Origin: an uncultured Eubacteriales bacterium
GTDB taxonomy: Bacteria; Bacillota; Clostridia; Lachnospirales; Lachnospiraceae
Assembly (NCBI GenBank): GCA_900321855.1
Contig: ONXS01000009.1
Coordinates: forward strand, 1-38,320
Direction: 5' to 3'
DNA: 38,320 bases
Shown piece after piece: positions 7,174 to 14,824 of the stretch (within the stretch, counting starts at the first letter, position 1; each line of letters opens with the position of its first letter). Below the pieces are notes generated by a model. The model saw only the letters and a list, made by a program, of their open reading frames with translations. It searched no databases and had not been told where the DNA came from. The translations under genes and the position numbers were made by a program.

Positions 7174-8319
7174 TCAAGGCTGCTCTGTCAGATATTTTTC
7201 TACATCGGATTTCTTTATCACAATCACAGGACGAACCCCCAGACTATTTTTATCATCATTCAATCTTCCTTCCAAATCTGGCTCAGTATTGATATTCGCT
7301 CCGAAATCAGAAATGAAAACCATCGAACTATATTCTGTATTCTGAATCGGGGTTCTTGTCCAATATCCTCTCACAAAATCAGTTGTGCAGGATTCCAATT
7401 CTGTGGAACTCTCCCGAAATCTGTCTCGCGCATAATCCGAACTTTCACATTTAAAAAACGGACTACTATCATACACAAGAATTTTCTCATCATTTCCCTT
7501 CATTTTATATGGACAGTCATATGCCAGTAAGGACAAATCATAAGCATCTCTGATTGCTACTTTATCCTCCGTTATGTCCACTAAATAAGAATCCTTCTCC
7601 TTCATCGGATATCCAAAATCGCTCGAATAATTTTCATACTGTGCACTCAGAATACTCTGCTTTTCCTCATCACGAAATGCACAATTATAAAAATCCTGAT
7701 TTAACCACTCACGCAAATCAGACTGCGACCATGTGACAGAACCTGCATTGCCTTCGATGTTATGTTGATTTTTGTCTGCATTATCACTTTGAATATCATT
7801 TTGATTCGTACTTTGCACATCATTTGGCTTAACACTGTCAAATTCTCTAGAATCAAGAATCTTATCTGACCACAAAATCACCGTTTCTCCATCATCTGCA
7901 ATCACTCTCCAGATAATATCCTCCACCTTGTAATAATCATAAGTATCTTCACGATTCTTACATCTGTAGACGTCAAAATCCTTACCTGTTGCATATCCCT
8001 CATCATCATAATTTAGATTTACAATCTCATCTGTCTGTTCTTTGTTTTTCATTCGGCTCTGCGGATAAGTTCCTATTGTTACATAAGTATAGTGTAAATG
8101 GTCACTTGCAGAATTTGGTTTACTTAGAAAATATGGTGTATAATCTGCCTGTTCCTGTTTCTCTGTCCTTTTTTTATCTTCGCCATTTTTGCTGTGATTT
8201 TTATCTGGAGTACAACTAGCCAAAAATAATGTAAAACCAATCACCAAAGACAGCAGTAAATACGATTTCAAATGCCACTCTCTATCTTTTTTCTTCTCTG
8301 TTCTAATCATGTCTGACAT
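7174..8319 (-). CDS. Lipoprotein with a DUF6273-like C-terminal domain
   Basis: The N-terminus (LLLSLVIGFTLFLASC, cysteine 36) is a lipoprotein signal, so the 381-aa protein should be anchored on the outer face of the membrane. The body resembles the DUF6273 family: VTIGTYPQS, IIWRVIADDGETVILWSDKI, WSQSDLREWLNQDFYNCAF, YWTRTPIQN and a terminal NSLGVRPVIVIKK. Such domains occur in surface proteins of gut Firmicutes, with no activity known to me. A hydrophilic Asn/Gln/Asp-rich insert lies near 165-190. The start at 8319 follows AGGAGGGAT and overlaps the end of the upstream gene by 17 bp. It precedes two permease genes, so it may be an accessory or substrate-binding part of that transporter. 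Confidence 0.75.
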   Translation of the reverse strand: MSDMIRTEKKKDREWHLKSYLLLSLVIGFTLFLASCTPDKNHSKNGEDKKRTEKQEQADYTPYFLSKPNSASDHLHYTYVTIGTYPQSRMKNKEQTDEIVNLNYDDEGYATGKDFDVYRCKNREDTYDYYKVEDIIWRVIADDGETVILWSDKILDSREFDSVKPNDVQSTNQNDIQSDNADKNQHNIEGNAGSVTWSQSDLREWLNQDFYNCAFRDEEKQSILSAQYENYSSDFGYPMKEKDSYLVDITEDKVAIRDAYDLSLLAYDCPYKMKGNDEKILVYDSSPFFKCESSDYARDRFRESSTELESCTTDFVRGYWTRTPIQNTEYSSMVFISDFGANINTEPDLEGRLNDDKNSLGVRPVIVIKKSDVEKYLTEQP

Positions 8320-9598
8320 ATGTCTCTATCCCTCCTGTCAATGCATTTACATAAAATTCTGTAATCATTTTATCCTGTTCATTAATACAGCGAAAACACC
8401 AGCATGCAGTCGCATCTTCCTGATCTTGAATCATATAGTCCTTCCACAAATTCAAATATCCAAGTTCCACACTCTGAACCTCATATGTCGAGTTATCACC
8501 TAGATTTTCTTCTAGCAAATCAATCGCCTTTGCCAGAGGAAGTATCTTAGAAGATTCATTTAACTTTTCATAATTTAAAAGTTTTGTCATCCCGTCATAC
8601 ATATCGATTGAATTTTTCTCCACCTGATAGGCATCGTTCATGTCATAATTCATATTCATAACAGGAATACTAGCGCCGTTATCTACAGACTGACATAACA
8701 AACCACCAATTTCTCTTCTTATCTTATAGCGAAAGGTATAAACGCCATCTTTTAACTCATACACCTTCACATACGCAACTTTTAATTTCACATCTTCATT
8801 TTCACCATCCAATGTGAGTAACTCATCCAGATACTTCTCTGTAAATTCAATTCCTTCCTTTACGGATAACTCGCCATCCAAAAGTTTCCACTTATCCTCA
8901 AGTTTGCTCTCATCTCCGTATACATAATATTCTGCCACTAAGTCACATACAAACCTCGGCTGCGTGCGCATCGTATTGCCATCCTCATCACTCATCCTTT
9001 TCTCATATGCCAACTCATAACACTTTCCTCTCACATACGCCACCGTATCAAAGGACGGATGCGTAATCTCTGCATATTCCATTTTTTCCTCAGTCTGATT
9101 CATATAAGCCAACCACTCAGGCTCCCTCTTCTCATTTTCCTCATCATCCTCAAAAAATTCTTGAAAAGATTTATACTTCCCCTTATTCGCTATATTAAAA
9201 TATCCAGACTCCATATCTGCCTTGTCAAGTTCAGACCACTTTTTACCTAACATTCTTTCTATAAATGAAATCTCTTCTTTTAGCATCTCTTTTTCATTAT
9301 CAATATCCTTGTAACAGCCTCTGTCATACGCTCGTAAATCAAAGACACTATCCACATCCGGACAATATGGCGTAATGTCATCGAACTTTAATTTTTTACT
9401 CGTCTTCTTTGCGTTCTCCAAATCCTTCTTGGCATTTTTGCTCACCTCGGAAATACTCCTCACATCCGAACTTTGCTCTATACGCTCCTTTCCAGATTTT
9501 ATTTTTCCCTGCCTCTGCTCCGAATTTCTATAAAAATAGAAAATTCCAATTCCTAACACCAGTATCAATAGAATACAATACAACAAATTTCTTTTCAT
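8303..9598 (-). CDS. Membrane-anchored protein of unknown function, paralogue A
   Basis: A 431-aa protein with one N-terminal hydrophobic segment (LLYCILLILVLGIGIFYFY), which is either a membrane anchor or an uncleaved signal, followed by a long hydrophilic extracytoplasmic part rich in Glu, Lys and Asp. It is clearly related over its whole length to the next upstream gene product; shared words include KLKFDDITPYCPDV, TQPRFVC, AEYYVYG and FYVNALTGGIETY. The closing segment with FYVNALTG resembles PepSY-like tails of extracellular Firmicutes proteins, but that is only a hint. I do not recognise the family. The ATG at 9598 follows GAGAGGAAG. Confidence 0.75.
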   Translation of the reverse strand: MKRNLLYCILLILVLGIGIFYFYRNSEQRQGKIKSGKERIEQSSDVRSISEVSKNAKKDLENAKKTSKKLKFDDITPYCPDVDSVFDLRAYDRGCYKDIDNEKEMLKEEISFIERMLGKKWSELDKADMESGYFNIANKGKYKSFQEFFEDDEENEKREPEWLAYMNQTEEKMEYAEITHPSFDTVAYVRGKCYELAYEKRMSDEDGNTMRTQPRFVCDLVAEYYVYGDESKLEDKWKLLDGELSVKEGIEFTEKYLDELLTLDGENEDVKLKVAYVKVYELKDGVYTFRYKIRREIGGLLCQSVDNGASIPVMNMNYDMNDAYQVEKNSIDMYDGMTKLLNYEKLNESSKILPLAKAIDLLEENLGDNSTYEVQSVELGYLNLWKDYMIQDQEDATACWCFRCINEQDKMITEFYVNALTGGIETYVRHD

Positions 9599-9604
9599 AA
9601 TCTT

Positions 9605-9641
9605 CCTCTCTTGGGGTCACCTCTCTTGGGGTCAGACCCCA
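9605..9641. repeat. 15-bp tandem repeat joined to a GGGGTCAGACCCC palindrome in the leader of paralogue A
   Basis: CCTCTCTTGGGGTCA occurs twice back to back (9605-9619 and 9620-9634), and the second copy runs into the palindrome TGGGGTCAGACCCCA (9627-9641). The repeat duplicates a GAGAGG ribosome-site-like word in the leader of the gene starting at 9598, and shares its core with elements at 4549-4618 and 5373-5396. Confidence 0.8.
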
Positions 9642-9699
9642 TAGTTCTCTCTAACCTAGATTTTACAGGTCCTATTCTTTTCATTTATTTGTTACATAT

Positions 9700-9747
9700 A
9701 TCATATCACTGTCTTGATTAAGAAAATATGAGGGAAGGGATTAAGAA
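9700..9747 (-). promoter_or_regulatory. Candidate activator-dependent promoter with a 9-bp direct repeat
   Basis: GATTAAGAA is repeated exactly at 9716-9724 and 9739-9747 (plus-strand reading), 23 bp apart, about two helical turns. On the minus strand the proximal copy ends 10 bp before a TATGAT -10-like word (9705-9700), with no good -35. This is the usual geometry for a response-regulator-activated promoter, here for the gene starting at 9598. Which regulator binds is unknown. Confidence 0.4.
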
Positions 9748-9793
9748 TTGATGAAGATTTACACTTGATTGCCAAAAATTAACTACTTTCTTT

Positions 9794-11074
9794 CTAGCCA
9801 GAGTATCTAGTATACGTTTTTATATCTCCAGTTCTCGCATTTACATAAAATTCTGTTAGCGCATTGTCCTGTTCATTCACACAGTTAAAATACCAACATA
9901 CCGTAGCATTTCCTTCTTCCTGTGTCATACTGTCAACATAGGTGTTCAAATATCCTAACTCTACCCCATATACACAATAGTTCGAATTATCACCCAGACT
10001 TTTTTCTAATAATTCGATTGCTTTTCCCAACGGAAGAATCGCATCTGTCTGATTCGTCTTTGTATATCGAAATATTTTTGTAGGTCCCTGATACATATCA
10101 ATAGTGTCTGTTTCTACCTGATAAGCATCTATCATGTCATAATTTAAACTTGGCGAAGATACGCTTGAGCCGGCATCTAAAGTCTGACACAAAACCTCAT
10201 CAATACTTCTTCTCATTTTGTACCGAAATGCAAAAACGGTATCAGAAATTTGATACACTTCCACATAAGCTACCTTTAGTTTTACATCCTCACTTTCCCC
10301 GTCAAGTTCCAATAAATTCTCCAAATATTCCTCAGCAAATTGTACTCCATCTTTTACAGATATTTCTCCATCTGAAATTTTCCATGTCTTGTCCAACTCC
10401 CCCTGATTTCCATACACATAATATTCTGCGACTTTCTCACATACAAATCTCGGCTGAGTAAGCATGGTCAGTCCATCTTGTTCCTTCATCCTGTTTTCGT
10501 AATTTAATTCATAGCATTTTCCGCGATTAAATACCACCGATTTAAATAAAGGATTTACAATTTCTGCATATTGCAAATGTTTTTCATCTTGCTCCAAATA
10601 TGCCAGCCACTGAGGCTCTCTGTTCTCGTTCTCTTTATCATCCGACATAAATTCCAAAAAATCTTTATACTTGCCTTGCTTTATCAACTCATCATATCCC
10701 GATTGAAAATGTAAAAAATTCAGTTCTGTCATTTTTGCTCCCAGTAACTTTTCAATAAATGGAATTTGCACAGACAGCATATCCTTTTCACTTTTTATTT
10801 CCTTATAGTAATCTGGAAGGGAATAATGGATGTCCGATACGGTTTTCACATCCGGACAATACGGGATAATGTCTTCAAACTTTAACTTGTTACTGCGTTT
10901 TTTACAATTATCTAAATCTTGCATTACACATTTATGAACTTCTGTAAGATTTAATACTTCGTTACTATTATCATATTTTATTTCATTTGTACTCTTCCCG
11001 GAATATATATTTAAACAATAGATTCCCACACCTACCAAAAATACAAAAAAAATATATATAATAGTTCTTTTCAT
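9794..11074 (-). CDS. Membrane-anchored protein of unknown function, paralogue B
   Basis: A 426-aa protein with an N-terminal hydrophobic anchor (IIYIFFVFLVGVGIYCL) and a large charged outer part, homologous end to end with the product of the next gene downstream. Shared words include KLKFEDIIPYCPDVK, NREPQWLAYLEQ, TQPRFVCEKVAEYYVYG and EFYVNARTGDIKTY. The start at 11074 follows GAAAGGAGAAATTG. The two copies differ enough that the duplication is not very recent. It lies behind a hairpin (11106-11160) that separates it from the secreted-protein gene. The function is unknown; a tandem pair of surface proteins between agr genes and an ABC exporter suggests a shared export, sensing or immunity role. 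Confidence 0.75.
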   Translation of the reverse strand: MKRTIIYIFFVFLVGVGIYCLNIYSGKSTNEIKYDNSNEVLNLTEVHKCVMQDLDNCKKRSNKLKFEDIIPYCPDVKTVSDIHYSLPDYYKEIKSEKDMLSVQIPFIEKLLGAKMTELNFLHFQSGYDELIKQGKYKDFLEFMSDDKENENREPQWLAYLEQDEKHLQYAEIVNPLFKSVVFNRGKCYELNYENRMKEQDGLTMLTQPRFVCEKVAEYYVYGNQGELDKTWKISDGEISVKDGVQFAEEYLENLLELDGESEDVKLKVAYVEVYQISDTVFAFRYKMRRSIDEVLCQTLDAGSSVSSPSLNYDMIDAYQVETDTIDMYQGPTKIFRYTKTNQTDAILPLGKAIELLEKSLGDNSNYCVYGVELGYLNTYVDSMTQEEGNATVCWYFNCVNEQDNALTEFYVNARTGDIKTYTRYSG

Positions 11075-11100
11075 TCAATTTCTCCTTTCCACAATCATTA

Positions 11101-11160
11101 CAAAAGCACTATGTTTGCTTAAAATACTATTATGTTGATGTAATTTAAGCAAACATGTGC
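11101..11160 (-). terminator. Long hairpin after the secreted-protein gene; partial terminator or attenuator
   Basis: Arms 11106-11123 and 11144-11160 pair over about 16 bp (GTTTGCTTAAA with TTTAAGCAAAC, then GCAC with GTGC) around a 20-nt loop. On the minus strand only CTTTTG follows, a weak U-run, so some readthrough into the downstream genes is expected. Confidence 0.6.
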
Positions 11161-11199
11161 CTAAAAACTATACTTTCTATATATCAGTATAGACTATTA

Positions 11200-11607
11200 C
11201 TAATATTTCACACATCCACGTGTATAATATGCTCCGAGTCCCGCTGATGCACATTTGTACTGTTCACTATCAAGAACACCTGACCTACTAACTGCATGAT
11301 ATGAATACACAGATGATATATTTGAACTTCTAAATGTATATGTTCTGTTCATATCCGTTGTAACATCTCTCATATTAATATTCCATCCTGAAACTGTAAC
11401 TTGTGCATTGGTTCCCGAAATATATGTCGCTTGAACATAATGGGTTGACACATTGTTATATGGTATTTTTATTACATCTGTTGCATGCGCCGCACCAGGA
11501 CCAGTATAATAAGTATTCCAATTTGACTGTACTGCCCATGCATTTCCTACCATCATACTGCACATTAAACTTACTGTTGTTAACATTACTAATATTTTTT
11601 TCCTCAT
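11200..11607 (-). CDS. Small secreted protein encoded directly behind AgrB
   Basis: The 135-aa product begins with a classical signal peptide (KKILVMLTTVSLMCSMMVGNAWA) with a likely cut after residue 25, leaving about 110 residues. The mature part is Ser/Thr/Tyr/Asn-rich and predicted mostly beta; it has two cysteines near the C-terminus (119 and 132) that could form a disulfide closing GLGAYYTRG. Its ATG overlaps the agrB stop codon (ATGA) and AGAGGAGAAAG precedes it, so it is translationally coupled to agrB. I do not recognise the family. Position and size suit a secreted effector such as a bacteriocin-like protein or matrix protein, but nothing in the sequence proves that. Confidence 0.8.
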   Translation of the reverse strand: MRKKILVMLTTVSLMCSMMVGNAWAVQSNWNTYYTGPGAAHATDVIKIPYNNVSTHYVQATYISGTNAQVTVSGWNINMRDVTTDMNRTYTFRSSNISSVYSYHAVSRSGVLDSEQYKCASAGLGAYYTRGCVKY

Positions 11608-12179
11608 TCTCTTTCTCCTCTTACTGTTTTTTCAAATAAGCAAGGTATCTGTAACATTGCTGTTAATATCACTCCTTCTGCAATACATAATGCATTTTTA
11701 CCCATACGAATAGATATCAAAATCACATATATTACAGTAAAAAATATGAGCATACAAATTGTTACAATTTTATATTTTTTCATCTCATAATTCTCCAAGC
11801 GACGATTTTTAGAATCAATAGGACTTAGTATAATGAGTGATATAATAGAAAATATCAAAATAAGATTAAAAGGTATGTTAAATTTGATATACGAAATTAT
11901 ATAAACACTCGCAAATAATATACCACATGAAATAATGAGACAAAGCCATGCATATTTTAAGTGAAATCCACCACAAAATTTTCTCAAACACATAAATGGA
12001 ATAATAATCAAAATGCTTTCAATCAAGTGTCCCATTATACTTCCAATGATTATAATAATTATTACTGGTAGTATTGAGATAAACAAACTATAACCTGCAT
12101 ACTCATACAATTCTCTGTCTTCCTCTGATACTGTACCTTTGCTTATTAGCCAATTTACAAGTTTTCTTACAATCTTCAT
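11604..12179 (-). CDS. agrB: AgrB-like membrane endopeptidase processing an autoinducing peptide
   Basis: AgrB proteins cut the AgrD precursor and help form the thiolactone peptide. The 191-aa product has four to six membrane segments and the family motif RKFCGGFH, with histidine 73 and cysteine 80 seven residues apart, the spacing of the catalytic His/Cys pair in AgrB. The start at 12179 lies only 2 bp after the AgrD-like stop and has just a weak ribosome site, implying translational coupling to agrD. The region is noticeably AT-rich compared with neighbouring housekeeping genes. Confidence 0.92.
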   Translation of the reverse strand: MKIVRKLVNWLISKGTVSEEDRELYEYAGYSLFISILPVIIIIIIGSIMGHLIESILIIIPFMCLRKFCGGFHLKYAWLCLIISCGILFASVYIISYIKFNIPFNLILIFSIISLIILSPIDSKNRRLENYEMKKYKIVTICMLIFFTVIYVILISIRMGKNALCIAEGVILTAMLQIPCLFEKTVRGERE

Positions 12180-12181
12180 TA

Positions 12182-12334
12182 TTAATGTTTCTTTCTAAAA
12201 CGCTCTAATGATTCAGGTGCTTTAGGCTGATGAATAACTATACACGATGTTGAATTTGCTTCTACTCTAAGCATTTTATCCAAAACTTTGGTAATCATAT
12301 GAGCTGTCTTTTTAGATATATTTTTTTCTTTCAT
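12182..12334 (-). CDS. agrD: AgrD-like cyclic lactone autoinducer peptide precursor
   Basis: A 50-codon gene starting at 12334 after the strong site AAGGAGGGAGG. The product starts MKEKNISKKTAHMITKVLDK, an amphipathic leader, then has the core ANSTSCIVIH and the conserved acidic tail QPKAPESLERFRKKH. The (Q/E)PK-P-E-L tail and a single cysteine five residues before it are the AgrD hallmarks. By analogy the ring would run from cysteine 31 to histidine 35 (CIVIH), with an N-terminal tail ending NSTS. The next gene is agrB, and agrA/agrC-like genes are divergent, which makes the call strong despite the short length. Confidence 0.88.
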   Translation of the reverse strand: MKEKNISKKTAHMITKVLDKMLRVEANSTSCIVIHQPKAPESLERFRKKH

Positions 12335-12514
12335 CTGTATCCTCCCTCCTTATATATAATCATTGGGTACTACTCCACTATATTAACATGTTCATTGATT
12401 TTTTCTACAGTCCAAGCACGAAAAGCAAAAAAGCCGTCATTTTTGGTTGATTGTTTTCTTTTTTTTCGTCAATTTTATAGTATAATGATTCTATCAACTT
12501 GTTAGGGAGGAATT
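12335..12514. promoter_or_regulatory. Divergent agr promoter region
   Basis: This 180-bp AT-rich gap drives agrD leftward and agrA rightward. On the plus strand TATAAT (12481-12486) lies 28 bp ahead of the agrA start with a poor -35 in a T-run, as expected of an activated promoter. A direct repeat, CGTCATTTT (12435) and CGTCAATTTT (12467), is offset by 32 bp, about three turns. On the minus strand TAATAT is the best -10, again without a good -35. LytTR binding sites are expected here, but I could not fit the staphylococcal AgrA consensus. Confidence 0.5.
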
Positions 12515-13222
12515 ATGCGTATTATTATTTGTGATGACGAACCAGAGATTACTGAACAATTATATTCAATCTTACTTGATTTCTTTCAAATGAACTCTTT
12601 AAAAACCCCTGAAATCATTACTTATGAGTGTGGTGAAGATTTATTGTCTGACACCACACCTATAGATTTTGTATTCTTGGACATTGAAATGTCAGGAGTA
12701 AATGGAATCTATGTTGGCAATGAATTAAAAAGAAGAAACAAAGATATCATTATCTTTATCGTAACATCATATTCTGAGTATTTAGATGATGCTATGAAAT
12801 TTCATGTGTTTCGTTATCTTTCAAAGCCTCTAGATTCCGTTCGAATTCACAGAAATCTAAAGGATGCTTTATTGGTATACAATGAAACAATACATTCCGT
12901 TCTTATTGAAACAAAAACAGAATCCTTCACTGTATCTGCTTCTGATATCATATATGTAGAAGTGATGAAACATAAGGTTACAATACATACAATAAATGGA
13001 GATTTTATTTCAACAAAAACTATGAATTATTGGAAACAAGTGTTAAACTATCCATCATTTTTCACATCACACAAAAGTTTTCATATTAATATGAAATATG
13101 TTACCAGTTTTGATCACTCCGTGATTCATTTATATAACAATCATTTCACAGCATATTTAACACGAAGAAATTATTCTAATTTTAAAGATACTTATTTATT
13201 ATATTTAGAAAGCATGAGGTAA
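12515..13222 (+). CDS. agrA: LytTR-family response regulator, AgrA-like
   Basis: A 235-aa response regulator. The receiver domain (1-120) has the acidic pair D7/D8, phosphoacceptor D56 in FLDIEMSG, T84 and K104 in LSKP. From about 135 to 235 is a LytTR DNA-binding domain (SASDIIYVEVMKHKVTIHT...FFTSHKSFHINMKYV). It starts at 12515 after TTAGGGAGGAATT. It overlooks the divergent agrDB promoter and lies 6 bp before its kinase, so it most likely activates the peptide-exporter operon when the signal peptide is sensed. Confidence 0.92.
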   Translation: MRIIICDDEPEITEQLYSILLDFFQMNSLKTPEIITYECGEDLLSDTTPIDFVFLDIEMSGVNGIYVGNELKRRNKDIIIFIVTSYSEYLDDAMKFHVFRYLSKPLDSVRIHRNLKDALLVYNETIHSVLIETKTESFTVSASDIIYVEVMKHKVTIHTINGDFISTKTMNYWKQVLNYPSFFTSHKSFHINMKYVTSFDHSVIHLYNNHFTAYLTRRNYSNFKDTYLLYLESMR

Positions 13223-13228
13223 TTTATA

Positions 13229-14533
13229 ATGTCTGCTAACTTATTATATCTATTCACTTATCTGATTGAGGCAGTTGCTCTGTATTACTATTGCTCGTCT
13301 CTATTTATATCAAAACTCTCAGTTAAAATAACATGCAGTATCTATGTATTGAGTTACTTATCCATGTATTTGCTATCATTTTTCAAGAGTGTACCATTAA
13401 ATTGCACCGTTACGGTATTATCAACCTGTTTTATTTTATGCTTGGTTTATAATGTCAAATTCTATATATCTCTATTCCACTCTGTTATAATTACAGGAAT
13501 CATGTCATTAAGCGAAATTATTATCATTGCTCTATTTTCTAATTTTAATAACTACACATTATTAGAAAATCAAAATGTTACTTATTTGACTATATTGGCG
13601 ATTACAAGTAAAATTCTCTATTTGCTTTGTTTAAAATTAATATCTTCTATCATGCCTGTAAGGTTACGAACAACGCAATACAAAAGTACATCTGCGATTC
13701 TATTAACCATTATTTCTATGATTTCGCTTTATATTGCAGCAACCCTTACAATGTTTGTGCTACTAATCAAAATGCCTATAACTTTTAGATATATTTTATC
13801 TTCCTGTGCAGTACTTCTTTTAATAAGCAATATTTTGTTCTATTATATCCATCAGCATATTTTGAAAAAAAATTACGAATTTACTGATATGCAGATTCAA
13901 TTGCAAAAAGAATATGATATGGGACTGTACTACAAGACTCTTTTTTCGCAAAACGAAAATCAAAGAATTCTCATACATGATATTCGAAAACATCTGACAA
14001 CACTTTCTGACTTAAATAGCAAAAAAGATTACATTCATATTCAAAAATATCTTGATACACTTCTTCATTCCACAGCGCTAAGAGCCTCTGTTCAGGTATC
14101 TGACAATGAAATGCTAAATTCAATTTTGTGTCACTATCTGAATTTGTGTTATGAGAAAGATATTTCTATGAATACCGACATTCGTACAAATAGCTTGTCA
14201 AATTTAGAATATGCAGATCTTACATCATTGTTTGGAAATCTGCTCGACAACGCAATTGATTCATGTGATAATATTCCGAAATCAGTTATTGATCTTAGTA
14301 TTTCAAAACCTCAAACTAATGTATCACTAATTTCACTCATTAACACATGTATTACACCACCAGTTTTTGATGCCAACCATATGCCTATCTCTCAAAAGGA
14401 AAATAAGCAGTACCATGGTATTGGTATGAAAAGCATTCAGAAAATTGTAAATAAATATAATGGCAATATAAAAGTGTATTACGAGGAAGAAAAGCATCTG
14501 TTTCACACTATTATTATGATATGCAGTAAATAG
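13229..14533 (+). CDS. agrC: AgrC-like sensor histidine kinase
   Basis: A 434-aa kinase with about six N-terminal membrane helices (to residue 210), a coiled dimerisation helix, the phosphoacceptor histidine 250 in LIHDIRKHL, and a GHKL ATPase domain with N-box GNLLDNAIDSCDN near 333-345 and G-box HGIGMKSIQKIV near 408. This is the quorum-sensing (HPK10/AgrC) architecture, so the ligand should be the cyclic peptide encoded next door. The ATG follows GAGGTAATTTATA, 6 bp after agrA. A strong terminator follows at 14691. Confidence 0.92.
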   Translation: MSANLLYLFTYLIEAVALYYYCSSLFISKLSVKITCSIYVLSYLSMYLLSFFKSVPLNCTVTVLSTCFILCLVYNVKFYISLFHSVIITGIMSLSEIIIIALFSNFNNYTLLENQNVTYLTILAITSKILYLLCLKLISSIMPVRLRTTQYKSTSAILLTIISMISLYIAATLTMFVLLIKMPITFRYILSSCAVLLLISNILFYYIHQHILKKNYEFTDMQIQLQKEYDMGLYYKTLFSQNENQRILIHDIRKHLTTLSDLNSKKDYIHIQKYLDTLLHSTALRASVQVSDNEMLNSILCHYLNLCYEKDISMNTDIRTNSLSNLEYADLTSLFGNLLDNAIDSCDNIPKSVIDLSISKPQTNVSLISLINTCITPPVFDANHMPISQKENKQYHGIGMKSIQKIVNKYNGNIKVYYEEEKHLFHTIIMICSK

Positions 14534-14690
14534 TTATTTTTGGAGTTCTACATTAAGAAATACGATTTAGATTTTCTGGTTCTCCTCAGAAGAACATATC
14601 TATCAAGATTTCTCAAATACACAGTTCGATATTCTTTTTTCAGATATTGAATTAAAGACTTGTTTGCACACCTCAGGTATCGAGATATGT

Positions 14691-14733
14691 GACAATCCCC
14701 GCCAAAATTAGCGGGGATTGTCGTCTAGTTTTT
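14691..14733 (+). terminator. Rho-independent terminator of agrA-agrC
   Basis: A 12-bp perfect stem (GACAATCCCCGC, 14691-14702, with its complement at 14711-14722) around CAAAATTA, followed by a T-rich tract in plus orientation. The 155 bp before it hold nothing recognisable. Confidence 0.88.
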
Positions 14734-14746
14734 TCGAACCTTCAAT

Positions 14747-14786
14747 CAAAAAAAACAGCCAACAGACCAATTTGTCTGCTGACTGT
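14747..14786 (-). terminator. Rho-independent terminator of the thrS-feoB transcript
   Basis: On the minus strand ACAGTCAGCAGAC and GTCTGTTGGCTGT form a 13-bp stem around AAATTG and are followed by a T-run (A-run at 14747-14755 on the plus strand). Confidence 0.88.
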
Positions 14787-14824
14787 CTTCTCACATATAC
14801 AATATTCTACCTCAATGCTATCCT

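Noticed and set aside
11200-11607. Lactococcin 972-type bacteriocin
   Set aside because: Size, signal peptide and neighbouring ABC genes fit loosely, but the mature sequence lacks that family's features and no DUF1430-like partner is present.
12435-12476. Staphylococcal-type AgrA box
   Set aside because: The CGTCA repeat is offset by 32 bp and differs from the 9-bp AgrA repeat with its 12-13 bp spacer; kept only as a generic direct repeat.
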